From the NCBI GenBank assembly GCA_030599705.1, contig JAUVNM010000030.1, positions 1 to 10,570 of the forward strand: a DNA stretch of 10,570 bases. The letters run 5' to 3'. Below the pieces are notes generated by a model, which saw only the letters and a program-made list of their open reading frames with translations, did not search any database and was not told the DNA's origin. Positions 1 through 6,930 of the stretch are shown here, piece by piece. The position numbers were made by a program, and so were the translations under genes. The first letter of the stretch is position 1. The number at the start of each line of letters is the position of its first letter. This stretch comes from Gammaproteobacteria bacterium (GTDB taxonomy: Bacteria; Pseudomonadota; Gammaproteobacteria; UBA9214).

Positions 1-22
1 CTTCTACCAGATTGTGGAATAG
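1..22 (+). pseudogene. Partial second FtsB tail at the window edge
   Basis: Read on the plus strand from base 2, the codons give Phe-Tyr-Gln-Ile-Val-Glu followed by a TAG stop at 20-22. The intact ftsB on the other strand ends Phe-Tyr-Gln-Ile-Val-Asp-TAG. The two tails differ only at the third base of the last sense codon (GAA against GAC). This is therefore the 3' end of an ftsB-like reading frame pointing toward the intact gene, tail to tail. Only the tail is in the window, so I cannot tell whether a full second copy exists, whether only the tail is duplicated, or whether this is an assembly fold-back carrying a strain variant. Confidence 0.5.
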
Positions 23-107
23 ATTATGTTGTTAGTTTCCGGGGAGTACGTCAGTCAGGGGACATGTTTATCCGTGGGGCGCCGTGAATACGTCCCTGTA
101 GGCTTGG

Positions 108-127
108 CGGCAGCATCCCTGCTGCCG
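108..127. repeat. Hairpin inside the palindrome spacer
   Basis: CGGCAGC (108-114) and GCTGCCG (121-127) form a perfect 7-bp GC-rich stem with the 6-nt loop ATCCCT. The hairpin sits in the non-palindromic spacer of the larger inverted repeat. The motif of a short 'CGTCCCTGTAGGC' run followed by a hairpin with a 'CATCCCTG' loop resembles dispersed intergenic repeats that I recall from gammaproteobacterial genomes. That family resemblance is from memory and not verified. No poly-T run follows on either strand, so it is not a classical intrinsic terminator. Confidence 0.6.
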
Positions 128-186
128 ACACCCACGGATAAACATGTCCCCTGACTGACGTACTCCCCGGAAACTAACAACATAAT

Positions 187-456
187 CTAGTCCACAATCT
201 GGTAGAAGGTCTCGCCTTCCTTGACCATGCCAAGGTCTTCGCGCGCATGCTCCTCGATCGCATCGAGGCCCTGCTTGAGGTCCAGCACCTCGGCATTGAG
301 GGCGGCATTGCGTTCCTGCAGGCGTTCATTATCCTGCCGCAGCGCCTCCACCTCCTGGTGCAGATTCCAGACATCCAGCAGACCACCGTCGCCGATCCAG
401 AGCTGGTACTGCAGGATCACCAGCAGCACAACCAGAAACGCAATCAGCTTCTTCAC
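187..456 (-). CDS. ftsB: Cell division protein FtsB
   Basis: FtsB is a small bitopic inner-membrane protein that joins FtsL and FtsQ in the divisome and helps activate septal peptidoglycan synthesis. The 89-residue product has a short cytoplasmic start (MKK) and one hydrophobic segment at about residues 4-21. It has the family motif LQYQLWIGDGG, a periplasmic coiled-coil-like stretch at about 30-65, and the conserved tail GETFYQIV. It is slightly shorter than E. coli FtsB, lacking that protein's polar C-terminal extension. The start is GTG at 456: the upstream in-frame stop TGA lies only three codons before it, so no other upstream start is possible. No clear Shine-Dalgarno is visible. It begins 30 nt after eno, as in many Gammaproteobacteria, so it is probably co-transcribed. 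Its last codons lie inside the inverted repeat, and the ispD gene that usually follows is not seen. Confidence 0.95.
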   Translation of the reverse strand: MKKLIAFLVVLLVILQYQLWIGDGGLLDVWNLHQEVEALRQDNERLQERNAALNAEVLDLKQGLDAIEEHAREDLGMVKEGETFYQIVD

Positions 457-486
457 GGAGGTTCAGGCAGTCAGCCCACAGGTCGA

Positions 487-1776
487 TCATCCACCGGCCA
501 GCTGCTTGAAGGCGGCGGCCCCGGCATAGCTTGCGGCATCCCCGAGCTCGGACTCGATGCGCATCAGCTGGTTGTACTTGGCGACCCGGTCCGAGCGTGA
601 CAGGGAGCCGGTCTTGATCTGGGTAGCCGGGGTCGCCACGGCAATATCGGCAATGGTGACATCCTCGGTCTCACCGGAACGATGCGAGACCACCGAACTG
701 TAGCCGGCAGCCGTGGCCATACTGATGGCCGCCAGCGTCTCGGTCAGGGTACCGATCTGATTCGGCTTGATAAGAATGGAATTGGCAATGTGCCGGTCGA
801 TGCCTTCCTGCAGGATGCGGGTGTTGGTGACAAACAGGTCGTCGCCGACCAGCTGCACGCGCTCGCCGAGCTTGTCGGTCAGGATCTTCCAGCCGTCCCA
901 GTCGCCCTCATCCAGGCCGTCCTCGATGGACAGGATCGGGTACTGGTCAACCCACGCGGCGAGGTAATCGACAAAGCCGGCGGCATCAAAGTCCCGGCCC
1001 TCGGACGCCAGCACGTAGCGGCCATCCCGATAGAACTCGGAACTCGCAGCATCCAGCGCCAGGTAGATATCCTGCCCGGCCTTGAAGCCGGCCGTGTCAA
1101 TCGCTTCCAGGATGACCTCGATGGCGGCTTCATTGGAGGGCAGGTCGGGGGCAAAACCGCCCTCGTCACCCACGGCCGTATTCAGGCCACGTCCGTTGAG
1201 CACCGATTTCAGTGCATGAAATATCTCGGCGCCAAAACGCACGGCCTCGTGCAGGCTGCCCGCACCCACCGGCATGATCATGAATTCCTGCAGGTCGACA
1301 CTGTTATTGGCGTGTACCCCGCCGTTGATAATGTTCATCATCGGCACCGGCATCTGCATGGGGCCGTCACCGCCGAGCAGGCGGTACAGGCCACAACCCT
1401 CCTCGCGGGCAACGGCATGCGCGGTAGCGAGCGAGACCGCCAGCGTGGCATTGGCACCGAGCCGTCCCTTGTTGTCGGTCCCGTCCAGCTCGATGAGTGC
1501 CTGATCGACGACCGCCTGGTCATGCGCCTCCATGCCGGTAACCGCCGTGCGGATCTCGCCGTTGATGTGGCCGACGGCCTGCAGCGTGCCCTTGCCGCCG
1601 TAACGCTGCGGGTCGCCATCGCGCAGCTCGACCGCTTCCCGGGTGCCGGTCGATGCCCCGGATGGCGCGGCCGCCCGGCCCATGGCGCCCGATTCCAGGG
1701 TGACCTCCGCCTCAACCGTTGGGTTACCGCGCGAATCCACGATCTCGCGCCCGACTACATCAGCTATACCTGACAT
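487..1776 (-). CDS. eno: Enolase (phosphopyruvate hydratase)
   Basis: Enolase interconverts 2-phosphoglycerate and phosphoenolpyruvate in glycolysis and gluconeogenesis; in many proteobacteria it is also part of the RNA degradosome. The 429-residue product has the usual length. The N-terminal domain holds DSRGNPT (14-20) and the SGAST loop (39-43). The barrel domain holds catalytic Glu205 in GDEGGF, Mg ligands Asp242, Glu285 and Asp312, catalytic Lys337 in the signature ILIKPNQIGTLTET, and SHRSGETED (364-372). The ATG start at 1776 is fixed by the family N-terminus and by a strong Shine-Dalgarno GGAGAG at 1780-1785. It lies 75 nt after kdsA and 30 nt before ftsB. Its product PEP is a substrate of the KdsA encoded just upstream. 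Nothing unusual is seen in the protein. Confidence 0.99.
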   Translation of the reverse strand: MSGIADVVGREIVDSRGNPTVEAEVTLESGAMGRAAAPSGASTGTREAVELRDGDPQRYGGKGTLQAVGHINGEIRTAVTGMEAHDQAVVDQALIELDGTDNKGRLGANATLAVSLATAHAVAREEGCGLYRLLGGDGPMQMPVPMMNIINGGVHANNSVDLQEFMIMPVGAGSLHEAVRFGAEIFHALKSVLNGRGLNTAVGDEGGFAPDLPSNEAAIEVILEAIDTAGFKAGQDIYLALDAASSEFYRDGRYVLASEGRDFDAAGFVDYLAAWVDQYPILSIEDGLDEGDWDGWKILTDKLGERVQLVGDDLFVTNTRILQEGIDRHIANSILIKPNQIGTLTETLAAISMATAAGYSSVVSHRSGETEDVTIADIAVATPATQIKTGSLSRSDRVAKYNQLMRIESELGDAASYAGAAAFKQLAGG

Positions 1777-1779
1777 TTT

Positions 1780-1785
1780 CTCTCC
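1780..1785 (-). promoter_or_regulatory. Strong ribosome binding site of eno
   Basis: GGAGAG on the minus strand, three bases before the eno ATG, is the best Shine-Dalgarno match in the window. This fits the high expression expected of enolase and fixes the start codon. Confidence 0.7.
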
Positions 1786-1851
1786 ATTATTTAGATAGTT
1801 GAGATTGACTCTTCGAAAACTTCAGAAGTCCGGTACAAGCGGACGGGCGGC

Positions 1852-2688
1852 TTACATCAGATCGCTTTCCGGGAACGGCTGTGCCTTCACGGTGGCGTCG
1901 AGCTGCTTCATGATGCCGAGCAGCTCGCGCATGCGCTGCAACGGCCAGGCATTCGGACCATCACTCAGCGCCTTGGCAGGATCCGGGTGGGTTTCCATGA
2001 ACACCCCGGATATACCCACGGCCATGGCCGCGCGCGCCAGCACCGGGACGAACTCGCGCTGGCCACCGGAACTCGCGCCCTGCCCGCCGGGCAGCTGCAC
2101 CGAATGGGTGGCATCAAATACCACCGGCACACCGCAGTCGCGCATCACGGCCAGTGAGCGCATGTCGGAGACCAGGTTGTTATATCCGAAGGAAGCCCCG
2201 CGCTCGCACACCATGATCTGCCGGTTACCGCCGGCCAGCGCCTTGTCGGACACGTTCTTCATGTCCCATGGTGACAGGAACTGGCCCTTCTTGATATTCA
2301 CCGGTTTGCCCTGGGCCGCCACTTTCTGGATGAAGTTGGTCTGGCGGCACAGGAACGCCGGCGTCTGCAGGACATCGACCACCGCGGCAACCTCGTTGAG
2401 CGGCGTGTCCTCGTGTACATCGGTCAACACCGGCACACCGATCTCGTCCTTCACCTTCTGCAGGATCCGCAGGCCCTCTTCCATACCCGGCCCGCGAAAA
2501 CTCTTGTGTGAAGAACGGTTGGCCTTGTCAAACGAGGACTTGTAAATGAACGGAATATCCAGCGCGGCGGTAATCTCTTTCAGCTGCCCGGCCGTGTCCA
2601 TGGACAGTGCCTCGCTCTCGATGACACAGGGTCCTGCAATCAGAAAGAAAGGCCGGTCCAGACCGACCTCGAATCCACACAATTCCAT
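1852..2688 (-). CDS. kdsA: 3-deoxy-D-manno-octulosonate 8-phosphate synthase, metal-dependent type
   Basis: KdsA condenses phosphoenolpyruvate with D-arabinose 5-phosphate to give Kdo-8-phosphate, an early cytoplasmic step toward the inner core of LPS. The 278-residue product is a single TIM barrel of normal length. It has IAGPCVIES (17-25), KSSFDKANRSS (50-60), RGPGMEEG (65-72) and FDATHSVQ (191-198). Cys21, His195, Glu232 and Asp243 match the four metal ligands of the Aquifex enzyme (C11, H185, E222, D233 as I recall), each offset by exactly 10. The metal-independent E. coli type has Asn in place of this Cys. I therefore assign it to the metal-dependent class. The ATG start is supported by GGGAG at 2698-2702, nine bases upstream. 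It lies 51 nt after pyrG, in the pyrG-kdsA-eno order common in Gammaproteobacteria. Confidence 0.98.
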   Translation of the reverse strand: MELCGFEVGLDRPFFLIAGPCVIESEALSMDTAGQLKEITAALDIPFIYKSSFDKANRSSHKSFRGPGMEEGLRILQKVKDEIGVPVLTDVHEDTPLNEVAAVVDVLQTPAFLCRQTNFIQKVAAQGKPVNIKKGQFLSPWDMKNVSDKALAGGNRQIMVCERGASFGYNNLVSDMRSLAVMRDCGVPVVFDATHSVQLPGGQGASSGGQREFVPVLARAAMAVGISGVFMETHPDPAKALSDGPNAWPLQRMRELLGIMKQLDATVKAQPFPESDLM

Positions 2689-2697
2689 TAGTCGTTA

Positions 2698-2702
2698 CTC
2701 CC
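2698..2702 (-). promoter_or_regulatory. Ribosome binding site of kdsA
   Basis: GGGAG on the minus strand sits nine bases before the kdsA ATG at 2688 and supports that start codon. Confidence 0.6.
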
Positions 2703-2739
2703 GGAAATCTGCTGCTCAGGTTCTGGATGATACGCGGAC

Positions 2740-4407
2740 TCAGGCGTCAGCGTTTGCCGCGACCGCGGCCGTCGTTTCAAGCCCACCCTGGTGATAGGCG
2801 CGTGCGGCCTGGATGTAACCGGTAAACAGGGGGTGGCCATCACGCGGTGTCGAGGTGAACTCCGGGTGAAACTGGCAGCCCAGGAACCACGGGTGGTCCG
2901 GAATCTCGACCACCTCGACCAGCTTGCCGTCCCGGGACACGCCCGACAACCGCAGGCCCTGGTCCGCCAGGGCATCGCGATAGTTGTTATTGAATTCATA
3001 GCGGTGGCGGTGGCGCTCGACGATGGTGTCCCTGGCATACAGTTCGCGGGCCAGGCTGCCGGCCGCCAGCTCGCAGGACTGGCCCCCGAGGCGCATGGTG
3101 CCGCCGAGACCCGATTCCTCCGAGCGCTGCTCGGTGCCACCATCCGCACGGCTCCACTCGGTAATGAGGGCAATCACGGGATGCCTGGTCTGCGGCTCGA
3201 ATTCCGTCGAGTGCGCGCCGTCCAGCCCGGCCACGTGGCGTGCATATTCGATCACAGCCACCTGCATGCCGAGACAGATGCCCAGGTAGGGTATGCGGTG
3301 CTCGCGGGCAAACTGCACGGCAGTAATCTTGCCTTCCACGCCACGTTCACCGAACCCGCCCGGCACCAGGATGCCATCGGCGCCCTCGAGACTCCCGGTA
3401 CCGTCCGTCTCGATGTTCTCGGAATCCACGTAGCGGATGTTCACGTTGGTGCGCGTGTGAATGCCCGCGTGAATCAGGGCCTCGGACAGCGACTTGTAGG
3501 ACTCGGTCAGGTCGACGTACTTGCCGACCATGACAATGGTCACTTCGCCCGCACGTGATTCACGGTCCCGGTTGACCTGTTCCCACTCGGACAGGTCGGC
3601 CGGTCCGGCATCGATTTTCATTTTCTCGACGACGATGTCATCGAGCTGCTGGTCGTGCAGCAGCAGCGGGATCTTGTAGATACTGTCGACATCGACGGCG
3701 GAGATCACCGCACGTTCCTCGACGTTGGTAAACAACGCCACCTTGCGGCGTTCGGCCGGCGGCAGCTGCCGGTCAGCGCGCAGCAGCAGGATGTCCGGCT
3801 GGATACCGATGGAGCGCAGTTCCTTTACCGAGTGCTGGGTTGGCTTGGTCTTGATCTCGCCGGATGCCGCGATATAGGGCACCAGCGTCAGGTGCATGAA
3901 CAGCGCGCGTTCATGCCCCAGTTCAACACCCATCTGGCGAATGGCCTCCAGGAATGGCAGGGACTCGATATCACCCACGGTGCCGCCGATCTCGATCATG
4001 GCAATGTCCGCGTCACCCGCACCGAGGCGGATACTGTGCTTGATCTCATCGGTAACGTGCGGGATGACCTGCACGGTGGCGCCGAGGTAATCGCCGCGAC
4101 GCTCCTTGCGAATCACGTTTTCGTAGATCTGGCCGGTGGTGAAGTTGTTGTGCTGCCCCATGGTGGTGCGCACGAAGCGCTCATAGTGACCGAGATCCAG
4201 ATCGGTCTCGGCGCCGTCCTCGGTCACGAACACCTCACCGTGCTGGAACGGGCTCATGGTACCGGGATCGACGTTAATGTAGGGATCGAGCTTGAGCAGG
4301 GTGACTTTCAGGCCCCGGGATTCCAGCAAGGTGGCCAGGGAGGCCGAGGCGATTCCCTTGCCCAGGGAAGACACCACACCGCCGGTAATAAAGATAAATC
4401 GGGTCAT
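2740..4407 (-). CDS. pyrG: CTP synthase (glutamine-hydrolysing)
   Basis: CTP synthase aminates UTP to CTP using ATP and glutamine, the last step of de novo pyrimidine nucleotide synthesis in the cytoplasm. The 555-residue product has the family length. The synthetase domain (about 1-265) starts FIFITGGVVSSLGKG with the P-loop. It contains the substrate-binding run KLDPYINVDPGTMSP (39-53) and HGEVFVTEDGAETDLDLGHYERF (56-78). The class I glutamine amidotransferase domain (about 290-540) has the oxyanion-loop region PGGFGERG, nucleophile Cys378 in GICLGMQ, and His514 and Glu516 in the FHPEF motif. I chose the ATG at 4407 because MTRFIFITGG matches the conserved N-terminus. An in-frame GTG nine codons upstream is possible but not needed. 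No clear Shine-Dalgarno is visible. A perfect 18-bp palindrome lies 20 nt upstream of the start. Confidence 0.99.
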   Translation of the reverse strand: MTRFIFITGGVVSSLGKGIASASLATLLESRGLKVTLLKLDPYINVDPGTMSPFQHGEVFVTEDGAETDLDLGHYERFVRTTMGQHNNFTTGQIYENVIRKERRGDYLGATVQVIPHVTDEIKHSIRLGAGDADIAMIEIGGTVGDIESLPFLEAIRQMGVELGHERALFMHLTLVPYIAASGEIKTKPTQHSVKELRSIGIQPDILLLRADRQLPPAERRKVALFTNVEERAVISAVDVDSIYKIPLLLHDQQLDDIVVEKMKIDAGPADLSEWEQVNRDRESRAGEVTIVMVGKYVDLTESYKSLSEALIHAGIHTRTNVNIRYVDSENIETDGTGSLEGADGILVPGGFGERGVEGKITAVQFAREHRIPYLGICLGMQVAVIEYARHVAGLDGAHSTEFEPQTRHPVIALITEWSRADGGTEQRSEESGLGGTMRLGGQSCELAAGSLARELYARDTIVERHRHRYEFNNNYRDALADQGLRLSGVSRDGKLVEVVEIPDHPWFLGCQFHPEFTSTPRDGHPLFTGYIQAARAYHQGGLETTAAVAANADA

Positions 4408-4426
4408 CGGGAACCAGGATTCAGGG

Positions 4427-4444
4427 AGCGGCACGCGTGCCGCT
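4427..4444. repeat. Perfect 18-bp palindrome in the pyrG leader
   Basis: AGCGGCACGCGTGCCGCT is its own reverse complement along all 18 bases. It lies 20 nt upstream of the pyrG ATG in the 112-nt tilS-pyrG gap. It could be a dimeric repressor site or a GC-rich hairpin in the mRNA leader. No T-run follows, so an intrinsic terminator is unlikely. If the upstream GTG were the real pyrG start, the palindrome would overlap that start codon (4432-4434). The palindrome is directly visible; any function is speculative. Confidence 0.6.
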
Positions 4445-4519
4445 GGACGGGGTTAGACGTTACCAGAACCGGTCGATGACCTCAATTGTTTCACCGGCTT
4501 CATCCGCTTTATGTGCCGG

Positions 4520-5881
4520 TCAGCAGCTGGCAGGGCGGCCGCTCCATTCGATGGCGAATCCGGGCTCGCCGGGTGCGGCACAGAACGGTTCACAGACCCA
4601 GAATCCGGCCACCGCGGCCAGCTCGTCGCCAATGTAGATCAGCGGGATGCGCGGGCGCTCCCAGGGGGGAACCCCGCGTTCCTGGAAGAGTTTCTTGAGG
4701 GAATGATGTTGCGGCCGGCCGGCGGGCCGGCAGCGCTCGCCGCCCTGCCGGAATGCCACTTCGACCGGACCCGAAATGGCATTTGCCCGCAGGCCATGAC
4801 CCGATGCACGGTTCGCGAGCAGCGTGCCCCCGGCGTCCGGCAGCTCCAGACTCCCGGATAACGACCACGCAAACCGCTGGCCGGGAATGCGTGCCGACGC
4901 CTGCCGCATCAGGTACAACCGGTCCCGGTAACGCCGGATTTCAAAACCGCCCCAGCGCACACAGGGGCTGGCATCCGGGCGGCTTGCCGGGATGTCATGC
5001 AGGATCCGCGACAGCACGGCCGTCGATGGCGGCGCCCCGCAACGTTGCTGCAACCAGAAGCGCAACACATTGCGCCGGCGCTCCGGTGCCAGGACCTGCA
5101 AGCGGCTCAGTACCAGGGTATCTCCTGCCGGTCCTGTCAGGCCCGCCACGTCCGCTACCGCCACCTGCTCCAGGATCCGGGCCGCTTCGGCACAGTGCTG
5201 CGCGCTGCGCGCCAGCGTCTGTGCCACGGCGGGCCAGCGCTTGCGCAGTGCCGGGACAATCTGCTGCCGCAGGTAATTCCGGTCCAGGCCAGTGTCCGTG
5301 TTGCTGGGGTCCTCCGCCCAGTCAAGCCGGCATCTGTCGGCATACGCCCGCAGATCACGGCGACTGAAATCCAGCAGCGGGCGCAGCAGCAAACCGGCGC
5401 CGAGATCCGCCACAGCCGGCATGGCCGCGAGACCCTGGACACCGCCACCGCGCAACAATTGCAATAACAGCGTCTCGGCCTGGTCATCGCGGTGCTGCGC
5501 CGTCAGCAGACCGTGCCCGGCCGGCAACCAGTGTGCCAGTGCCGCATAGCGGGCAGCGCGTGCTGCCGCTTCCGGACTGTCACCGGCAGCAGGTCGGCCA
5601 TCGACCGTCAGCCCGACCAGCGGGACATCCAGATCGCGGCACACGGTCTCGCAGTGAGCCGCCCACTCGGCTGCCGCCGCCTGCAGCCCGTGGTTGACAT
5701 GCACGGCGCCCAGTTCACCGGGCAAGGTATCACGCAGTGCCGCGAGTGCATGCAGCAGTGCATGGGAATCGACTCCCCCGCTGTAGGCCACCCAGTAGTG
5801 CGGCACGGCCGGCAGGGATTGCAGGTGACGCTTCAGGGAATCCGGGGAAAACATGGAACCGCTCGATACCGGGAATGCCAT
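4520..5881 (-). CDS. tilS: tRNA(Ile)-lysidine synthase
   Basis: TilS uses ATP to attach lysine to C34 of tRNA-Ile(CAU), making lysidine, which switches the codon read from AUG to AUA and the charging from Met to Ile. The 453-residue product has the N-type ATP pyrophosphatase motif SGGVDS (34-39), HVNHGL (61-66), HRDDQAET (130-137), DPSNTD (191-196) and RNYLRQ (201-206). It also has the TilS C-terminal domain, ending with the RQGGERCRP to LFQERGVPPWERPRIPL region. Length is close to the E. coli and Pseudomonas proteins. The start is uncertain: ATG at 5881 lies 16 nt after accA, while an in-frame ATG at 5854 has a weak GAGCGG nearby; neither has a strong Shine-Dalgarno. The position between accA and pyrG is the same as in Pseudomonas. 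No damage is seen. Confidence 0.96.
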   Translation of the reverse strand: MAFPVSSGSMFSPDSLKRHLQSLPAVPHYWVAYSGGVDSHALLHALAALRDTLPGELGAVHVNHGLQAAAAEWAAHCETVCRDLDVPLVGLTVDGRPAAGDSPEAAARAARYAALAHWLPAGHGLLTAQHRDDQAETLLLQLLRGGGVQGLAAMPAVADLGAGLLLRPLLDFSRRDLRAYADRCRLDWAEDPSNTDTGLDRNYLRQQIVPALRKRWPAVAQTLARSAQHCAEAARILEQVAVADVAGLTGPAGDTLVLSRLQVLAPERRRNVLRFWLQQRCGAPPSTAVLSRILHDIPASRPDASPCVRWGGFEIRRYRDRLYLMRQASARIPGQRFAWSLSGSLELPDAGGTLLANRASGHGLRANAISGPVEVAFRQGGERCRPAGRPQHHSLKKLFQERGVPPWERPRIPLIYIGDELAAVAGFWVCEPFCAAPGEPGFAIEWSGRPASC

Positions 5882-5897
5882 TGCCCGGTTGATCAGG

Positions 5898-6863
5898 TCA
5901 GGTATCAGTAAACTGGCCGTAGGCCATCAGGCGCCGGTAGCGGTTCTCGACGAGTTCATCCGGGGGGGTGCCGGTCAACTGCTGCAGTTCTTCCAGCAGG
6001 ACCGACTTGAGGTTGTCTGCCATGGCATCGACATCACGGTGGGCACCCCCCAGCGGCTCCTCGATAATCCGGTCGACCAGGCCAAGCTCCAGCAGCCGCT
6101 CCGAGGTAATCCCCAGGGCCTCTGCCGCATCCTCGGCCTTTTCGGCACTCTTCCAGAGAATGGAGGCACAGCCTTCCGGTGAAATTACCGAGTAGGTGCT
6201 GTACTGCAGCATCAGGGTCCGGTCCCCGATCCCGATGGCGAGCGCACCGCCGGACCCCCCCTCGCCGATCACTGTGCAAATCACCGGCGTCCGCAGGGCG
6301 GACATGACAAACAGGTTTCTGGCAATGGCTTCACTCTGGCCACGTTCCTCGGCACCGATTCCCGGATAGGCCCCCGGGGTATCGATAAACGTCAACAGGG
6401 GCAGCTTGAATTGCTCCGCCATGCGCATCAGGCGCAGCGCCTTGCGATATCCCTCCGGGCGCGCCATACCGAAATTCCGGTGCAGCTTCTCCTTGGTGTC
6501 GCGACCCTTCTGCTGGCCGATGAGCATGACCGGTATGCCCTCGAGGCGTCCAACCCCGCCGATAATGGCATGATCATCGGCATAGCAGCGGTCACCGTGC
6601 AGCTCATGGAACTCGGTGAACAGGCGCACAATATATTCCGTGGTGTACGGCCGTTGCGGGTGCCGGGCAAGTTGTGAAATCTGCCACGCAGTCAGGCCCG
6701 AGAAAATTGATTGGGTGAGCAGCTTGCTCTTGGCCTCCAGCTTGGACACTTCTTCATCAATATTGATATCGACATCGGCTTCATCGCCGATATAACGCAG
6801 CTCATCGATTTTTGCTTCCAGCTCGGCAATGGGCTGTTCGAATTCCAGAAAATTAAGGTTCAT
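5898..6863 (-). CDS. accA: Acetyl-CoA carboxylase carboxyltransferase subunit alpha
   Basis: AccA pairs with AccD to form the carboxyltransferase that moves the carboxyl group from biotin on AccB to acetyl-CoA, giving malonyl-CoA for fatty-acid synthesis. The 321-residue product is typical. It has an N-terminal helical part beginning MNLNFLEFEQPIAELEAKI, then the crotonase-like core. In the core are IGQQKGRDTKEK (115-126), FIDTPGAYPGIGAEERGQ (159-176) and GEGGSGGALAIG (200-211), whose backbone glycines form the oxyanion hole. I chose the ATG at 6863 from the conserved N-terminus; an in-frame TTG at 6914 would add 17 residues unlike the family. No clear Shine-Dalgarno precedes the ATG. It begins 67 nt after dnaE and ends 16 nt before tilS. 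A run of seven C residues (coding strand) occurs near the 3' end, in frame and without disruption. Confidence 0.98.
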   Translation of the reverse strand: MNLNFLEFEQPIAELEAKIDELRYIGDEADVDINIDEEVSKLEAKSKLLTQSIFSGLTAWQISQLARHPQRPYTTEYIVRLFTEFHELHGDRCYADDHAIIGGVGRLEGIPVMLIGQQKGRDTKEKLHRNFGMARPEGYRKALRLMRMAEQFKLPLLTFIDTPGAYPGIGAEERGQSEAIARNLFVMSALRTPVICTVIGEGGSGGALAIGIGDRTLMLQYSTYSVISPEGCASILWKSAEKAEDAAEALGITSERLLELGLVDRIIEEPLGGAHRDVDAMADNLKSVLLEELQQLTGTPPDELVENRYRRLMAYGQFTDT

Positions 6864-6930
6864 GGCTTGGGTTCGGTTACATCGGGATAGCGCTAGTTTA
6901 CACGATAGCTGCAAAAAGGAGTCCGTGAGC
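6864..6930. other. dnaE-accA intergenic spacer
   Basis: The 67 nt between the dnaE stop and the accA start hold no clear terminator, no strong Shine-Dalgarno and no convincing sigma-70 promoter. Only scattered weak -10-like hexamers such as TAAACT are visible on the minus strand. Read-through from dnaE is the simplest view. Confidence 0.5.

Larger units (their letters stand above)
1..208. repeat. Long inverted repeat (78-bp arms) overlapping the 3' end of ftsB
   Basis: Arm 1-78 pairs with arm 131-208 (base i pairs with base 209-i). There is one mismatch, at 19/190; positions 20-78 match 131-189 perfectly over 59 bp, and 1-18 match 191-208 perfectly. The 52-nt spacer is 79-130. The right arm contains the last six FtsB codons and the TAG stop. 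The left arm contains the equivalent tail on the plus strand. Because the left arm reaches base 1, the repeat may extend beyond the window. As RNA downstream of ftsB it would fold into a very long hairpin and could end transcription or protect the 3' end. Such a structure could be a palindromic mobile repeat, a genomic inverted duplication, or a fold-back assembly join at a contig end. The repeat itself is read directly from the bases; its origin is inference. Confidence 0.95.

Noticed and set aside
1..208. CRISPR repeat or phage attachment site at the left-end repeat
   Set aside because: There are only two copies in inverted orientation with no spacer series. Attachment sites from integration at a gene's 3' end would be direct repeats, not inverted.
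682..1773. 363-codon open frame on the plus strand opposite eno
   Set aside because: It is antisense to a complete enolase with all catalytic residues. Long antisense frames are expected in GC-rich genes, and the translation resembles no family I know.
1777..1851. Possible terminator or promoter between kdsA and eno
   Set aside because: The small palindrome at 1819-1829 has only a 5-bp stem with one central base, and the AT-rich stretch has no paired -35 and -10 boxes at good spacing.
3655..4479. 274-codon plus-strand open frame opposite pyrG and the palindrome
   Set aside because: It is a shadow of pyrG codon bias; no start signals or recognisable protein.
4445..4519. CCGGT...ACCGG pairing after tilS as a terminator
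   Set aside because: The stem is only 5 bp with a 19-nt loop and no T-run follows.
5961..5968. Run of seven G (C on the coding strand) in accA as a phase-variable tract
   Set aside because: accA is essential and the frame is intact through the tract to a normal C-terminus. A run of seven fits Pro-Pro codons in a GC-rich gene.
6864..6914. N-terminally extended AccA from an in-frame TTG
   Set aside because: The extra 17 residues do not match the family, whose N-terminus aligns with the ATG at 6863, and no Shine-Dalgarno precedes the TTG.
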